Below are positions 8,626-17,413 of a stretch of DNA of 39,014 nt, one piece after another (position 1 is the stretch's first letter; each line of letters starts with the position of its first letter). A program made the position numbers and the translations under genes. The notes under the pieces were generated by a model, which saw only the letters and a list, made by a program, of their open reading frames with translations, made no database searches and was not told where the DNA came from. Source of the stretch: Candidatus Goldiibacteriota bacterium (GTDB taxonomy: Bacteria; Oederibacteriota; JAAXVQ01); contig JAGVPM010000093.1 of the NCBI GenBank assembly GCA_020052235.1, positions 1 to 39,014 of the forward strand. The letters are read 5' to 3'.

Positions 8626-9567
8626 ATGGGTTTGCAGCGCAAGGATCTGTTGAGCCTGGAAGAGCTGACGGCCGAGGAAATGTTGCTGATTCTCGATACG
8701 GCCCAGTCCTTTAAGGAAGTGGTGCAGCGCCCCATTAAAAAGGTACCGGCGCTGCGCGGCAAGACCGTGGTGAATTTGTTCTTTGAAAATTCCACGCGCA
8801 CGCGCACTTCGTTCGAGTTGGCGGCCAAACGGCTGTCGGCCGATGTGGTCAACTTCACGGCCTCCACCTCCTCGCTGGCCAAGGGTGAAACGCTTTTGGA
8901 TACGGTCCGCAACATCGAGGCCATGAATGTGCATACCATAATCATGCGCCACGCCTATTCGGGTTCGGTCCGTTTGGTGGCGCAAAACATCAAAGCCAGC
9001 GTGGTCAATGCCGGAGACGGCACGCACGAGCATCCGACCCAGGGACTGCTGGACATGTTTACCATCCGGGAATGCAAGGGCAGCCTGGCGGGCTTGACCG
9101 TGACCTTAGTGGGCGACATAATACATTCGCGCGTGGCGCGTTCCAACATTCACGGACTGATTAAGTTAGGGGCCAAAGTCCGGATCGTGGGACCAGCCAC
9201 CCTGGTGCCGCGCAGTTTTGCGCGCCTGGGGGTGGAGGTGCACACGAATCTGGAAGAGGCCATCAAAGACGCGGATGTGATAAATATCCTGCGCATTCAG
9301 CTGGAACGCCAGGATGGAAAATTTTTCCCCAGCAGCCGGGAGTACGCCACCATGTACGGCGTGAATGCGCGGCGCTTAAAATTGGCCAAACCCGACGTGC
9401 TGATCATGCACCCCGGGCCCATGAACCGCGGCATTGAAATTTCCCCCCGCGTGGCCGATGGTCCGAACTCGGTGATTTTGGACCAGGTCACCAACGGCGT
9501 GGCCGTGCGCATGGCCGTGTTGTATTTACTCTCCGGAGGTGAAAACGCCGATGAAAACGTTAATTAA
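8626..9567 (+). CDS. pyrB: Aspartate carbamoyltransferase catalytic subunit
   Basis: Joins carbamoyl phosphate and aspartate, the committed step of pyrimidine synthesis, in the cytoplasm. At 313 residues it has the normal length of a catalytic chain. The carbamoyl-phosphate loop [13 protein letters not shown] (about 53-64), the SSLAKGE loop with the catalytic Lys near 86, and the [10 protein letters not shown] motif (about 134-143) are intact. The ATG at 8626 has an AGGAGG 9 bases upstream. An in-frame upstream start at 8539 would only translate repeat sequence. No pyrI regulatory chain is present, so control probably rests on PyrR. It overlaps pyrC. Confidence 0.96.
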   Translation: MGLQRKDLLSLEELTAEEMLLILDTAQSFKEVVQRPIKKVPALRGKTVVNLFFENSTRTRTSFELAAKRLSADVVNFTASTSSLAKGETLLDTVRNIEAMNVHTIIMRHAYSGSVRLVAQNIKASVVNAGDGTHEHPTQGLLDMFTIRECKGSLAGLTVTLVGDIIHSRVARSNIHGLIKLGAKVRIVGPATLVPRSFARLGVEVHTNLEEAIKDADVINILRIQLERQDGKFFPSSREYATMYGVNARRLKLAKPDVLIMHPGPMNRGIEISPRVADGPNSVILDQVTNGVAVRMAVLYLLSGGENADENVN

Positions 9568-10861
9568 AAACGCCCGGATCATGGATCCGGCCAGCGGAGT
9601 TGATAAGCCCGGCGAGGTTTTGATCGAAGACGGACGGATTGTGGAGATTACGGCGGCGAACGTACATACGCCGCAAAAATCAGACCGGGTGATTGACGCC
9701 CAAGGCGCGGTGGTGGCGCCGGGGCTGGTGGATTTGCACGTGCATTTGCGCGAACCCGGAGAAGAGTATAAGGAAACCATTGCCTCGGGGACCCGGGCCG
9801 CGGCCGCAGGCGGCGTGACTTCGGTCGCCTGCATGCCCAACACGAATCCGCCGCTGGACAACTTGGCCATGGTGGAATTGGTGTTCTCCAAAGCCAAACA
9901 ACAAGGCGTGGTGAACGTGTTTCCCATAGCCTGCATTACCAAAGGCCGCAAGGGCGAAGAGCTGACTGAGATGGGCGAACTTCAGGCTGCCGGGGTTAAG
10001 GCTGTATCCGACGACGGCGAGCCCGTGGCCTCGCCTGCGCTTATGCGCAGCGCTTTGCAGTATGCGGGCATGTTGGATCTGTTGGTTATCAATCATGCGG
10101 AAGAAAAGTCCTTAACTGAAAATGGCGTTGCGCATGGCGGATTCATGGCTGCCAAGCTGGGGCTTGCCGGTGTGCCGCGTTCGGGCTTGGAAATTATGAT
10201 CAGCCGGGATTTGCTGTTGGCTGAAGAAACCGGCTGCCGGATTCACATTCCGCATGTTTCCACGGCCGGGGCCGTGCGCATGATCCGCGAGGCCAAGGCG
10301 CGCGGCGTTAAAGTGACGGCCGAGACCGCGCCGCATTATCTGGTGCTGACCGATGAATGCCTGGCGGGTTATGACACCAACGTGCGCGTAAATCCGCCGA
10401 TCCCCGAGGCTTCCGATCAGGCCGCCTTGATTGAGGGCGTGCTGGACGGCACCTTGGATGCCATTGCCACGGACCATGCTCCGCACTCGCGCCGGGAAAA
10501 AGAAAAGGAATTTGCCTTGGCCGCGCCGGGCATCAGCGGACTCGAAACGTCGTTGTCCCTGGTGCTGACTGCGTTGGTGGCCACGGGAAAATTGTCCCTA
10601 TTGGAAGCGCTTCGGCGCATGACCGTGAACCCTGCGAATATTTTAAAAATTCCCAAAGGGACGCTGGCTGTTGGTGCGGATGCGGACATTGTCATTTTTG
10701 ATCCCGAAGCCGGCCGCGTGATCCAGGCCAAGGAGTTTGTGAGCCAGTCCAACAATACGCCGTTTGACCAATGGAAGGTCAAGGGCCGCGTGTTGGCCAC
10801 GCTGGTGGCAGGCACCCCGGTGTATATTGATGCAACATTTGCCGGGAATATAAAAAAATAA
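9551..10861 (+). CDS. pyrC: Dihydroorotase (class I)
   Basis: This 436-residue zinc amidohydrolase cyclises carbamoyl aspartate to dihydroorotate. The metal-binding HVHLREPG (His 63 and 65), the VSDDGEP loop (about 152-158), metal histidines in VINHAEE and IHIPHVST, and the catalytic Asp in ATDHAPH (Asp 308) are all present. Length and motifs fit the class I, active type, not the inactive PyrC-like subunits. GGAGGT at 9535-9540 favours the ATG at 9551; an in-frame GTG at 9539 overlaps the ribosome-binding site. It starts inside the last codons of pyrB, so the two are coupled. Confidence 0.95.
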   Translation: MKTLIKNARIMDPASGVDKPGEVLIEDGRIVEITAANVHTPQKSDRVIDAQGAVVAPGLVDLHVHLREPGEEYKETIASGTRAAAAGGVTSVACMPNTNPPLDNLAMVELVFSKAKQQGVVNVFPIACITKGRKGEELTEMGELQAAGVKAVSDDGEPVASPALMRSALQYAGMLDLLVINHAEEKSLTENGVAHGGFMAAKLGLAGVPRSGLEIMISRDLLLAEETGCRIHIPHVSTAGAVRMIREAKARGVKVTAETAPHYLVLTDECLAGYDTNVRVNPPIPEASDQAALIEGVLDGTLDAIATDHAPHSRREKEKEFALAAPGISGLETSLSLVLTALVATGKLSLLEALRRMTVNPANILKIPKGTLAVGADADIVIFDPEAGRVIQAKEFVSQSNNTPFDQWKVKGRVLATLVAGTPVYIDATFAGNIKK

Positions 10862-10867
10862 ATGTGG

Positions 10868-10909
10868 GGGCGATCCTTGTGATCGCCCGGGCGAACATAA
10901 AGTTCGCCC
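10868..10909. repeat. Tandem-hairpin repeat, family B
   Basis: Two adjoining hairpins: GGGCGATC (10868-10875) with GATCGCCC (10881-10888), and GGGCGAAC (10889-10896) with GTTCGCCC (10902-10909), each with a five-base loop. A related copy follows pyrE at 15725. It lies in the gap between pyrC and pyrK, so it is transcribed within the operon. Confidence 0.7.
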
Positions 10910-10951
10910 CTACAAGGGTATGATTGCAAATGAAAACAAACGAGGTTTTTT

Positions 10952-11710
10952 ATGCACGCAGAATTGATATCCAATCGCCATTTTGGCCCCTACGCCCATT
11001 TGACATTTTCAGCTCCGGCCTTGGCGCGCCGGGCCAAGCCCGGGCAATTTGTTGAAATCCGCCTCACCGGCGGGAACGCGCCGTTTTGGCGCCGGCCTTT
11101 TTCCATTTGCCGCGCCGGCAGCGGACGCGTGGAATTTTTAATCAAAGCGCGCGGGCGCGGTTCGCAATTGTTGGCGCAGGCTGCGCCGAAAACCATGGTG
11201 GACATGGTCGGACCGCTGGGAAACGGATTTACGCTTGCAGGGAAACAGCCGCGCTTGCTGGTGGGGGGCGGTTACGGCATTGCCCCCATGTTGTTTTTGG
11301 CCCAACAGTTAAGGGCGAAAAATATTCCGGTTGAAGTATTCATTGGCGGGCGTTGCGGGGATGATTTGTTGCTCCGCCGCGAAATGAAGCTGACCGGTGC
11401 CCGTGTGACGTGTTCGACCGAAGACGGCAGTTATGGCCACACAGGCCGCGTCACGGAACCGCTGGAAGCGCGATTGAAACAGGCGAAGGCACCGGTGCGC
11501 ATCGCAGCCTGCGGGCCGCACGCCATGCTTAAAGCCGTTACGCGCCTGGCGGCTCATTATCGGGCCGAAGCTGAAGTTTCCCTGGAAGAAGTGATGGCCT
11601 GCGGCTTGGGTGTTTGCAACGGCTGCGTGGTGAAGATTAAAGGCGAGTATCAACGGGTCTGCAAGGACGGACCAGTGTTTCAAGCCAAGGATGTGGACTG
11701 GCATGCGTAA
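10952..11710 (+). CDS. pyrK: Dihydroorotate dehydrogenase electron-transfer subunit
   Basis: This 252-residue FAD and [2Fe-2S] protein passes electrons from PyrD to NAD. The FAD-binding RRPFSIC is at about 47-53, the pyridine-nucleotide region LLVGGGYGIAPM at about 102-113, and the iron-sulfur cysteines are Cys 217, 222, 225 and 237 in MACGLGVCNGCVV...RVCKDGP. These define PyrK, not a general ferredoxin reductase, and predict that the neighbouring PyrD is the NAD-linked 1B type. The ATG at 10952 follows an ACGAGG-like SD. The end overlaps pyrD. Confidence 0.94.
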   Translation: MHAELISNRHFGPYAHLTFSAPALARRAKPGQFVEIRLTGGNAPFWRRPFSICRAGSGRVEFLIKARGRGSQLLAQAAPKTMVDMVGPLGNGFTLAGKQPRLLVGGGYGIAPMLFLAQQLRAKNIPVEVFIGGRCGDDLLLRREMKLTGARVTCSTEDGSYGHTGRVTEPLEARLKQAKAPVRIAACGPHAMLKAVTRLAAHYRAEAEVSLEEVMACGLGVCNGCVVKIKGEYQRVCKDGPVFQAKDVDWHA

Positions 11711-12626
11711 ATCAAACAGCGCACTTCAAGTTAATGTCGGGGGCGTTAAACTGGCCAACCCGGTCATTTTAGCTTCAGGCACGTGCGGCTACGGCACGGA
11801 GTTGGAAGGATGGTTGGATTTTAACACTATTGGCGGCTTGGTGGCCAAGAGCATCACCCTGTCACCGCGCACGGGAAACGCAATGCCGCGCGTAGTGGAA
11901 TGCGCTTCCGGCATGCTGAACGCCATTGGTTTGGCCAACGTTGGGGTGGAGGCGTTTTGCCGGGAGAAACTTCCCGCATTACGCAAATGCCCTTGCGCGG
12001 TGCTGGCCAATGTGGCCGGCTCCAGGGCGGAAGAATACATTCACGTAATACAACGCTTGGAAAAGCAACCGGGCATTGCCGGGCTGGAACTGAATGTATC
12101 ATGCCCCAACGTGCATGCCGGGGGCATTGAATTCGGGCGCGACCCCAAGGTGCTGGCCAAGTTGGTTTCCGCCGCGCGGCGTGTGACGCGCCGTCCGCTC
12201 TGGATTAAACTTTCGCCCAATGTGACGGATATTGTGCCCCTGGCCAAAGCCGCCGAAGCTGCCGGAGCCGACGCACTGACCGTGGCCAATACCTTGGTCG
12301 GCATGCGCATGGACCTGGCACGGCACCGTCCGGTGTTGGCCAACCTCACGGGAGGATTGTCGGGTCCGGCCATCAAACCCGTGGCCTTGGCCTTGGTGTA
12401 TAAAGTCGCCGGGGCCGTGAAGATTCCCGTGGTGGGGTGCGGAGGGATCGAGACTGCCGGCGATGCACTGGAATTCATTTTGGCCGGCGCCACGGCCGTG
12501 CAAATCGGTACGGGCACGTTCCGCGATCCGGGCATCCCGGGGCGCGTGGCCGCAGGCCTGCGCACATATTTGGCTCACCGGCGTTTGCATTCCATTCTCG
12601 ATTTGGTGGGGGCCGGCCGCGTATGA
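11703..12626 (+). CDS. pyrD: Dihydroorotate dehydrogenase, class 1B catalytic subunit
   Basis: This 307-residue FMN protein oxidises dihydroorotate to orotate together with PyrK. Motifs: NPVILASGTCGYG (about 19-31), the active-site loop LNVSCPNVHAGG with the catalytic Cys at 134, IKLSPNVTDI, and the FMN-phosphate region VGCGGIETAGDALEFILAGA. I take the ATG at 11703; another ATG at 11691 would give MWTG before it and cannot be excluded. The gene overlaps pyrK by 8 bp, and its stop overlaps the ATG of the PAP2 gene. Confidence 0.95.
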   Translation: MRKSNSALQVNVGGVKLANPVILASGTCGYGTELEGWLDFNTIGGLVAKSITLSPRTGNAMPRVVECASGMLNAIGLANVGVEAFCREKLPALRKCPCAVLANVAGSRAEEYIHVIQRLEKQPGIAGLELNVSCPNVHAGGIEFGRDPKVLAKLVSAARRVTRRPLWIKLSPNVTDIVPLAKAAEAAGADALTVANTLVGMRMDLARHRPVLANLTGGLSGPAIKPVALALVYKVAGAVKIPVVGCGGIETAGDALEFILAGATAVQIGTGTFRDPGIPGRVAAGLRTYLAHRRLHSILDLVGAGRV

Positions 12627-13216
12627 ATTTGCCCGACATGGTGAACATGGCCGCGCACGCCGATGCTGCGGCATTTCGTTTTATCAATCACACATTGTAC
12701 TGGCGTCCGTTGGCAGATGCAACTTACTGGACGGCCAATGATTATTGCTTGATGGGGTTTTTGATTGTGGGGGCGTTTGGGTATTGGTTTTTTAGAGGCT
12801 GGCGGACGGCCTTGGTGGTGGGTATTTGGAGCGGTTTTGCGGTTTTGTTTTCCAACCTGCTGCACAATGCGGCGCTCAAACCTTTTTTTAACCGCGCCCG
12901 TCCCTTTTTGACGCAGCCCGATGTGCATTTAAGCGCGTATTTAAAAGATCTTTCCGCCGTATCACTTTCCTTTCCCTCCACTCACGCGTCAAGTGCGGCC
13001 GCCTTGGCCATGGTGATTGCGCACTTGGATCCGGGCTTGCGGTTTCCGGCCTGGGCGTTTGCACTTTGCATTGGTTGGGGTGCCATTTATTCCGGCGGCC
13101 ATTATCCGGCAGATGTGCTGGCCGGATATGCCATTGGTTTTGGGTTGGGATGGGTTTTGGTAAAATTCAGCCAATGGACCTGGCCCGGCCCCCAGGGTGT
13201 GTCAAAAAAGGGATAA
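12623..13216 (+). CDS. PAP2-family membrane phosphatase
   Basis: This 197-residue membrane protein has the PAP2 acid-phosphatase signature: Lys 86 and Arg-Pro 93-94 in LKPFFNRARP, PSTH at 118-121, and GGHYPADVLAG with His 160 and Asp 164. About five hydrophobic segments surround these. Such enzymes remove phosphate from lipid phosphates such as undecaprenyl pyrophosphate or phosphatidic acid; the substrate here is unknown. ATGA overlaps the pyrD stop, so it is translationally tied to the pyrimidine operon although it has no known step in that pathway. A cell-envelope role is more likely. Confidence 0.85.
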   Translation: MNLPDMVNMAAHADAAAFRFINHTLYWRPLADATYWTANDYCLMGFLIVGAFGYWFFRGWRTALVVGIWSGFAVLFSNLLHNAALKPFFNRARPFLTQPDVHLSAYLKDLSAVSLSFPSTHASSAAALAMVIAHLDPGLRFPAWAFALCIGWGAIYSGGHYPADVLAGYAIGFGLGWVLVKFSQWTWPGPQGVSKKG

Positions 13217-13222
13217 ATATTG

Positions 13223-13249
13223 TAGGGAACGGTTTAAAACCGTTCCCTA
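13223..13249. repeat. Palindromic repeat, family C
   Basis: Perfect palindrome of 13-bp arms (TAGGGAACGGTTT and its complement) around one base. The same sequence recurs at 23601-23629 and 26706-26738. Here it lies in the short gap between the PAP2 and deacetylase genes. Confidence 0.8.
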
Positions 13250-13267
13250 AGAAACGTAGGAATGTGC

Positions 13268-14404
13268 ATGCAGAAAAAATGGTTGGCACTAATGATGTTG
13301 ATTGCAGCTTTGGCCGTGGTCCGGGGCGCGGTTGCCCAAACCGGAAACAGCTCAACAGCCGAAGCCGTGCCCGCGGCTAGTGCCACGACGCTTACAGCTG
13401 CTTTTCCGGAATTTATTCCAGTTGTATGTTACCACCGTTTTGGGCACTATGGGGCGAAAGACCCCTATTTTGTTACACCCGAAGAATTGAAGCAACAATT
13501 CGAAATCATTAAATCCGAGGGATTTACCCCAATTACAACCGCGGCCTTGAAAGCCGGACTGGATGGCACGAAACCATTTCCGGAAAAGCCGCTTTTAATC
13601 ACCATTGATGACGGCTATGCGGATTTTGTAAACATTGCCCAGCCGATTTTTAAGGAATATGGGTATACGGCCACACTCTTTGTTTACATCCATTTCATTG
13701 ATTCCAAAATGGGCTTGTCGCACGGGCAGTTGCAACAGTTGGAAAAAGACGGTTTTGAGATCGGATCGCATTCCTGGACGCATCCCAAGCTGACCAAGCC
13801 CACACCGGCCGAGGCGGCCAAGGGTATGGCGGCGTTTTATCAAGCCGAGTTAAACGCGCCCTATCAAAAATTGAAAGAGTGGCTGGGGCATGACATAATC
13901 GCCCTGGCCTACCCGTACGGCTTGTGGGATACGGACTCGGCCAAAGCCGCCCAAGAAGCGGGATATCAGCTCATGTTTACCGTGGATCAAGGCACCAATA
14001 ATGCCGCTACGCCCCGGGAGCAGCTTAAACGGATTATGATCGTGCACAAAACCAGCGATAAAATGTTTCGTTATTTAATCAATGACCGGCCTTTAAAATT
14101 GGCAAGCCGAACGCTCGAACCCGGACAACATATTACCGGCCCGGTGGAATCCGTGACCTTGACCATTGATCCGGAACAAAGCCGGGAATTGGATCCGAAA
14201 TCTTGGGTGATTTTAAAAGGCGGCATTAAATGCAAGTCCGCCTATGACGCGGCGCAGCAAAAGATTATTGCGACATTTGCCCAACCCTGGACGCACGGAA
14301 CCGATGCGGTCATGGTTGTGGCCAGGGATAAGGCGCAGCAAAAACATTATAAAGAAACTTGGTTGGTCCATGTGGCACCGCCGGTACCTGAAGGGGGAAA
14401 ATAG
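13268..14404 (+). CDS. Secreted polysaccharide deacetylase (NodB-type)
   Basis: This 378-residue exported carbohydrate esterase 4 protein has a signal peptide (KKWLALMMLIAALAVVRGAVA), then a NodB domain with the metal-binding Asp pair LITIDDGYADF (114-115), GSHSWTHP (His 168 and His 172) and AYPYGLWD (about 214-221). The C-terminal 110 residues form a separate beta-rich region, possibly a carbohydrate-binding or Ig-like module. It probably deacetylates peptidoglycan or another envelope polysaccharide. I prefer the ATG at 13268, with TAGG 7 bases upstream, over the ATG at 13262. It lies between PAP2 and pyrF, making two envelope genes inside the pyr operon. Confidence 0.88.
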   Translation: MQKKWLALMMLIAALAVVRGAVAQTGNSSTAEAVPAASATTLTAAFPEFIPVVCYHRFGHYGAKDPYFVTPEELKQQFEIIKSEGFTPITTAALKAGLDGTKPFPEKPLLITIDDGYADFVNIAQPIFKEYGYTATLFVYIHFIDSKMGLSHGQLQQLEKDGFEIGSHSWTHPKLTKPTPAEAAKGMAAFYQAELNAPYQKLKEWLGHDIIALAYPYGLWDTDSAKAAQEAGYQLMFTVDQGTNNAATPREQLKRIMIVHKTSDKMFRYLINDRPLKLASRTLEPGQHITGPVESVTLTIDPEQSRELDPKSWVILKGGIKCKSAYDAAQQKIIATFAQPWTHGTDAVMVVARDKAQQKHYKETWLVHVAPPVPEGGK

Positions 14405-14408
14405 ACAA

Positions 14409-15137
14409 GTGGTTAAAGTAAAAGATCGGTTAATCGTAGCTTTGGATGTGGATGAATTGGATGCGGCCGAACGCTTGATGGACCGTATGCAAGGGCTGGT
14501 GTCCCAATACAAATTGGGGACCCAGCTTTTGACCGCAGCCGGACCGGAAGCCGTACAACGTGTACGCCGCCGCGGCTTCGGCGTTTTTTATGATGCCAAA
14601 TTCCATGATATTCCCCGCACCGTAGGCACGGCCGTGGCGGCCGCATGCCGGCTTGGGGCCACCATTGTCAATGTGCACGCCAGCGGCGGCAAGGACATGA
14701 TGCAGGCCGCCGGCCGGGCCGCGGATGAAGTGGCGAAGAAACTCAAGCAACCGAAAGCGCTGGTTTTGGCCGTGACCGTGCTGACTTCCTTAAATCAAAA
14801 AATGGTGGAAGAAGAAATCGGCTTGAAGCGGGACTTGAAAAACCAAGTGGTGCATTTGGCCCAATTGGCCCAGGAATCAGGTTTGGACGGCGTGGTGGCC
14901 AGCCCCCACGAGATCAAAGCCATCCGGGAAGCCTGCGGTCCAACATTCATTATATTGACCCCCGGCATTCGCCCTACGGGTTCGGAGCTGGGCGATCAAA
15001 AGCGAACCTTAACCCCCGGAGAAGCCATGGCGGCCGGGGCCAATTATATCGTGGTGGGCCGGCCGGTGTACGAAGCCAAGGATCCGGCGGCCATGGTCCG
15101 TCAGATCCACCGGGAAATGGAGGACGCACTGAAATGA
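14409..15137 (+). CDS. pyrF: Orotidine-5'-phosphate decarboxylase
   Basis: This 242-residue enzyme catalyses the last step to UMP. The catalytic DAKFHDIPRT (Asp 62, Lys 64, Asp 67) and the phosphate-binding TPGIRP and IVVGRPV motifs are present, with LIVALDVD at the start. The likely start is the GTG at 14409, with GAAGGGGG about 10 bases upstream, only four bases after the deacetylase stop. A longer in-frame reading from 14244 overlaps the deacetylase and is not supported. The stop overlaps the pyrE start by ATGA. Confidence 0.95.
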   Translation: MVKVKDRLIVALDVDELDAAERLMDRMQGLVSQYKLGTQLLTAAGPEAVQRVRRRGFGVFYDAKFHDIPRTVGTAVAAACRLGATIVNVHASGGKDMMQAAGRAADEVAKKLKQPKALVLAVTVLTSLNQKMVEEEIGLKRDLKNQVVHLAQLAQESGLDGVVASPHEIKAIREACGPTFIILTPGIRPTGSELGDQKRTLTPGEAMAAGANYIVVGRPVYEAKDPAAMVRQIHREMEDALK

Positions 15138-15724
15138 AAGCCGAGGAAGTTTTAAAAATATTTGAAGATGTTCAAGCTTTATTGAGCGGTCACTTTTTAT
15201 TGAGTTCGGGGAATCATTCAAACCGCTATCTGCAATGCGCGTTGGTCACGCAGCATCCCAAGGTGGCGGCGCAATTATCCGCAGCCTTGGCACAGCCGTT
15301 TTTGAATCAAGATGTCGATGTGGTCTTGGGCCCGGCCGTGGGCGGCATTGTCATAGCCCAGGAAGTGGCCCAAGCATTATCCCGCGGAGGCAATGAAGAA
15401 GTCCGCGCACTTTTTTGCGAGCGGGTGGATGGAAAAATGGCTTTGCGCCGGGGATTTTCACTCCAGCCCGGGGAACGGGTGCTGGCAGTCGAAGATGTAA
15501 TCACCACCGGGGGTTCGGTGAAAGAGGCCATTGCCTTGGCCAAAGAGGCGGGGGCGCAGGTGATCGGCGTGGGCAGTTTCATTGACCGCAGCGCGTCCAC
15601 GCCTGATTTGGGGGCGCCGCTGACTGCTTTGTTGAAAATCCAGGCGGAAATTTGGCCTCCGGAAAAGTGCCCGCTGTGCCAAGAAGGATCGCAGGCCATT
15701 AAACCCGGAAGCCGGGGATTGTAG
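15134..15724 (+). CDS. pyrE: Orotate phosphoribosyltransferase
   Basis: This 196-residue enzyme joins orotate and PRPP to give OMP. The PRPP loop VEDVITTGGS is at 119-128, GPAVGGIVIAQEVA at about 66-79, and LLSSGNHSNRYLQC near the start. A C-terminal CPLC (179-182) with KPGSR at the end is typical of the Thermus-type PyrE subgroup. It is the last pyr gene; its TAG stop is at the edge of a family B palindromic repeat that may end the transcript. Confidence 0.95.
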   Translation: MKAEEVLKIFEDVQALLSGHFLLSSGNHSNRYLQCALVTQHPKVAAQLSAALAQPFLNQDVDVVLGPAVGGIVIAQEVAQALSRGGNEEVRALFCERVDGKMALRRGFSLQPGERVLAVEDVITTGGSVKEAIALAKEAGAQVIGVGSFIDRSASTPDLGAPLTALLKIQAEIWPPEKCPLCQEGSQAIKPGSRGL

Positions 15725-15795
15725 GGGCGATCCAAAGTGATCGCCCGGGCGAATATGAGGGGAATATTCAAATGTCCCGGCAGGCATCGTGCCTG
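15725..15795. repeat. Degenerate family B repeat plus a small hairpin
   Basis: GGGCGATC (15725-15732) with GATCGCCC (15739-15746), then GGGCGAA without its partner arm, so the second hairpin has decayed. CAGGCA-TCG-TGCCTG (15781-15795) forms a further stem just before the MFS gene. One or both may limit read-through from pyrE. Confidence 0.6.
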
Positions 15796-15809
15796 CGTGA
15801 GGAAACATC

Positions 15810-17351
15810 ATGCGTTTTCCAGTCAAAGACAAATTAACTGAAACGGATATCCGGACCGGGCTGAACGCAGTGTTAAAAGACGGGTTAACCACCCAAACCA
15901 TGATGGTTTTGGTTGGGGGCGCATTTTTAACGGATTTTGCCCTGCGTTTGGGCGCCACCAATTTTATCATCGGCGTGATCGCGGCCATTGGTCCACTTTC
16001 CCAGTTGATTCAAATGCCCTCGGTATTTTTGGTTGAGCGGTTTCGTAACCGTCGGGCCATGACCGTGTATGCGGTTCTGGCCAGCCGTCTTTTTTTGCTT
16101 TTAATCGCCCTGATTCCTTTTTTATTTTCCCATGCCATCGGGTTGGGTGTGTTGCTGGGTGCTTTGATTTTTCAAAACGTGTTGGGCGCGGTGGGGACTT
16201 GCAGCTGGAATTCCTGGATGCGCGATCTCGTGCCGCAAGACCGCCTGGGCTCTTTTTTTTCCAAGCGCATGGCCTGGGCCACCTTGTTGGGCATTATCTT
16301 GAGCCTGGGCGCCGGATGGTTCATCGATTTTTGGAAAGATCATCATGCCGGCCAGGCATTGGCCGGTTATTCGGTAATTTTTTCAATCGGGTTCGCGGCC
16401 GGAATGTTGGGCGCGTATTTCATTGCCTGTATTCCCGAGGCCGCCCTGGAAATGAAACAGGACGATTTTTCCTTGTGGCAGCGCCTGCGCGAACCGTTTC
16501 AAAACACCAACTTCCGCAAATTGATATTTTTTCTTGCGCCCTGGACCTTTGCGGTAAATTTAGCCACGCCATTTTTTAATGTCTATTTATTGAAGTATCT
16601 GAATTATTCCCTTTCGCTGGTTATCGTGCTGACTGTAATTCAGCAAACTGTTTATTTTATGTTTTTAGGCATCTGGGGAAACTTCGTGGACCGCTTCAGC
16701 AATAAAACCGTGCTTAACATCAGCGGCTTGCTGTTCATGCTGTGCATTTTGGGATTTACCTTTACGACCACGCCCCGGCCAATTATTACCATGATGTTGT
16801 TGGTGTTATTGATGGTGCTCATGGGCGTGGCGGCTTCAGGCGTAACCCTGGCCACCAACAACATTGGTTTAAAACTCGCACCGCGCGGCAGCGCCACTAC
16901 CTATTTGGCGTCCATCAGCATCATTAACTCGCTTGCCGCGGGAATTGCGCCCCTGCTGGGCGGACAGTTGGTGGATGTGTTCGCGCGTTGGGATTTGACC
17001 TGGACTTTGAAATGGACCAGCCCGCATGCACAGCTGGCTTTCAATACATTGCATTTCCGGCATTGGGATTTCCTGTTTGCCGCGGCTTTTTTATTGGGTT
17101 TGTACGGTTTGCACCGTTTGGCTTTGGTCAAGGAATCCGGCGAAGTCAGCGATGAAGTGATTATCAATGCGCTGATTTTGGAAATGCGGAGCAAGAGCCT
17201 GAATGTCCTTTCTGCGTTGGGCGTGCCGCGGTTGATGATTTCTTTTCCGGAAGTTGTATTTAAATATCTGAGCCGAGTCACAGTTAAGGCTTTGCGTCAT
17301 GAGCCGGATGAAAAAGATGCTGCAGGATCGAAGGAAAAGAACGGCGAATAG
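15810..17351 (+). CDS. MFS transporter
   Basis: This 513-residue inner-membrane protein has about twelve hydrophobic segments in two halves. VERFRNRRAMTVYA near residue 75 fits the loop between TM2 and TM3 of the major facilitator family, and FVDRFSNKTVLNISG near 295 is its second-half counterpart. The final 60 residues are a charged cytoplasmic tail. GTGAGGA precedes the ATG at 15810. Its substrate is not recognisable. It stands behind pyrE, separated by repeats, and is probably transcribed separately. Confidence 0.85.
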   Translation: MRFPVKDKLTETDIRTGLNAVLKDGLTTQTMMVLVGGAFLTDFALRLGATNFIIGVIAAIGPLSQLIQMPSVFLVERFRNRRAMTVYAVLASRLFLLLIALIPFLFSHAIGLGVLLGALIFQNVLGAVGTCSWNSWMRDLVPQDRLGSFFSKRMAWATLLGIILSLGAGWFIDFWKDHHAGQALAGYSVIFSIGFAAGMLGAYFIACIPEAALEMKQDDFSLWQRLREPFQNTNFRKLIFFLAPWTFAVNLATPFFNVYLLKYLNYSLSLVIVLTVIQQTVYFMFLGIWGNFVDRFSNKTVLNISGLLFMLCILGFTFTTTPRPIITMMLLVLLMVLMGVAASGVTLATNNIGLKLAPRGSATTYLASISIINSLAAGIAPLLGGQLVDVFARWDLTWTLKWTSPHAQLAFNTLHFRHWDFLFAAAFLLGLYGLHRLALVKESGEVSDEVIINALILEMRSKSLNVLSALGVPRLMISFPEVVFKYLSRVTVKALRHEPDEKDAAGSKEKNGE

Positions 17352-17413
17352 ATAAGGCTGCTGAAAAAGTAGCGAGTCAGCGGGTAGGCAATAAATATTC
17401 AAGAGAGGTTTTC

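Noticed and set aside
17352-17413. yybP-ykoY manganese riboswitch before the TerC-family gene
   Set aside because: The gap is only 62 bases and shows none of the expected conserved helices.
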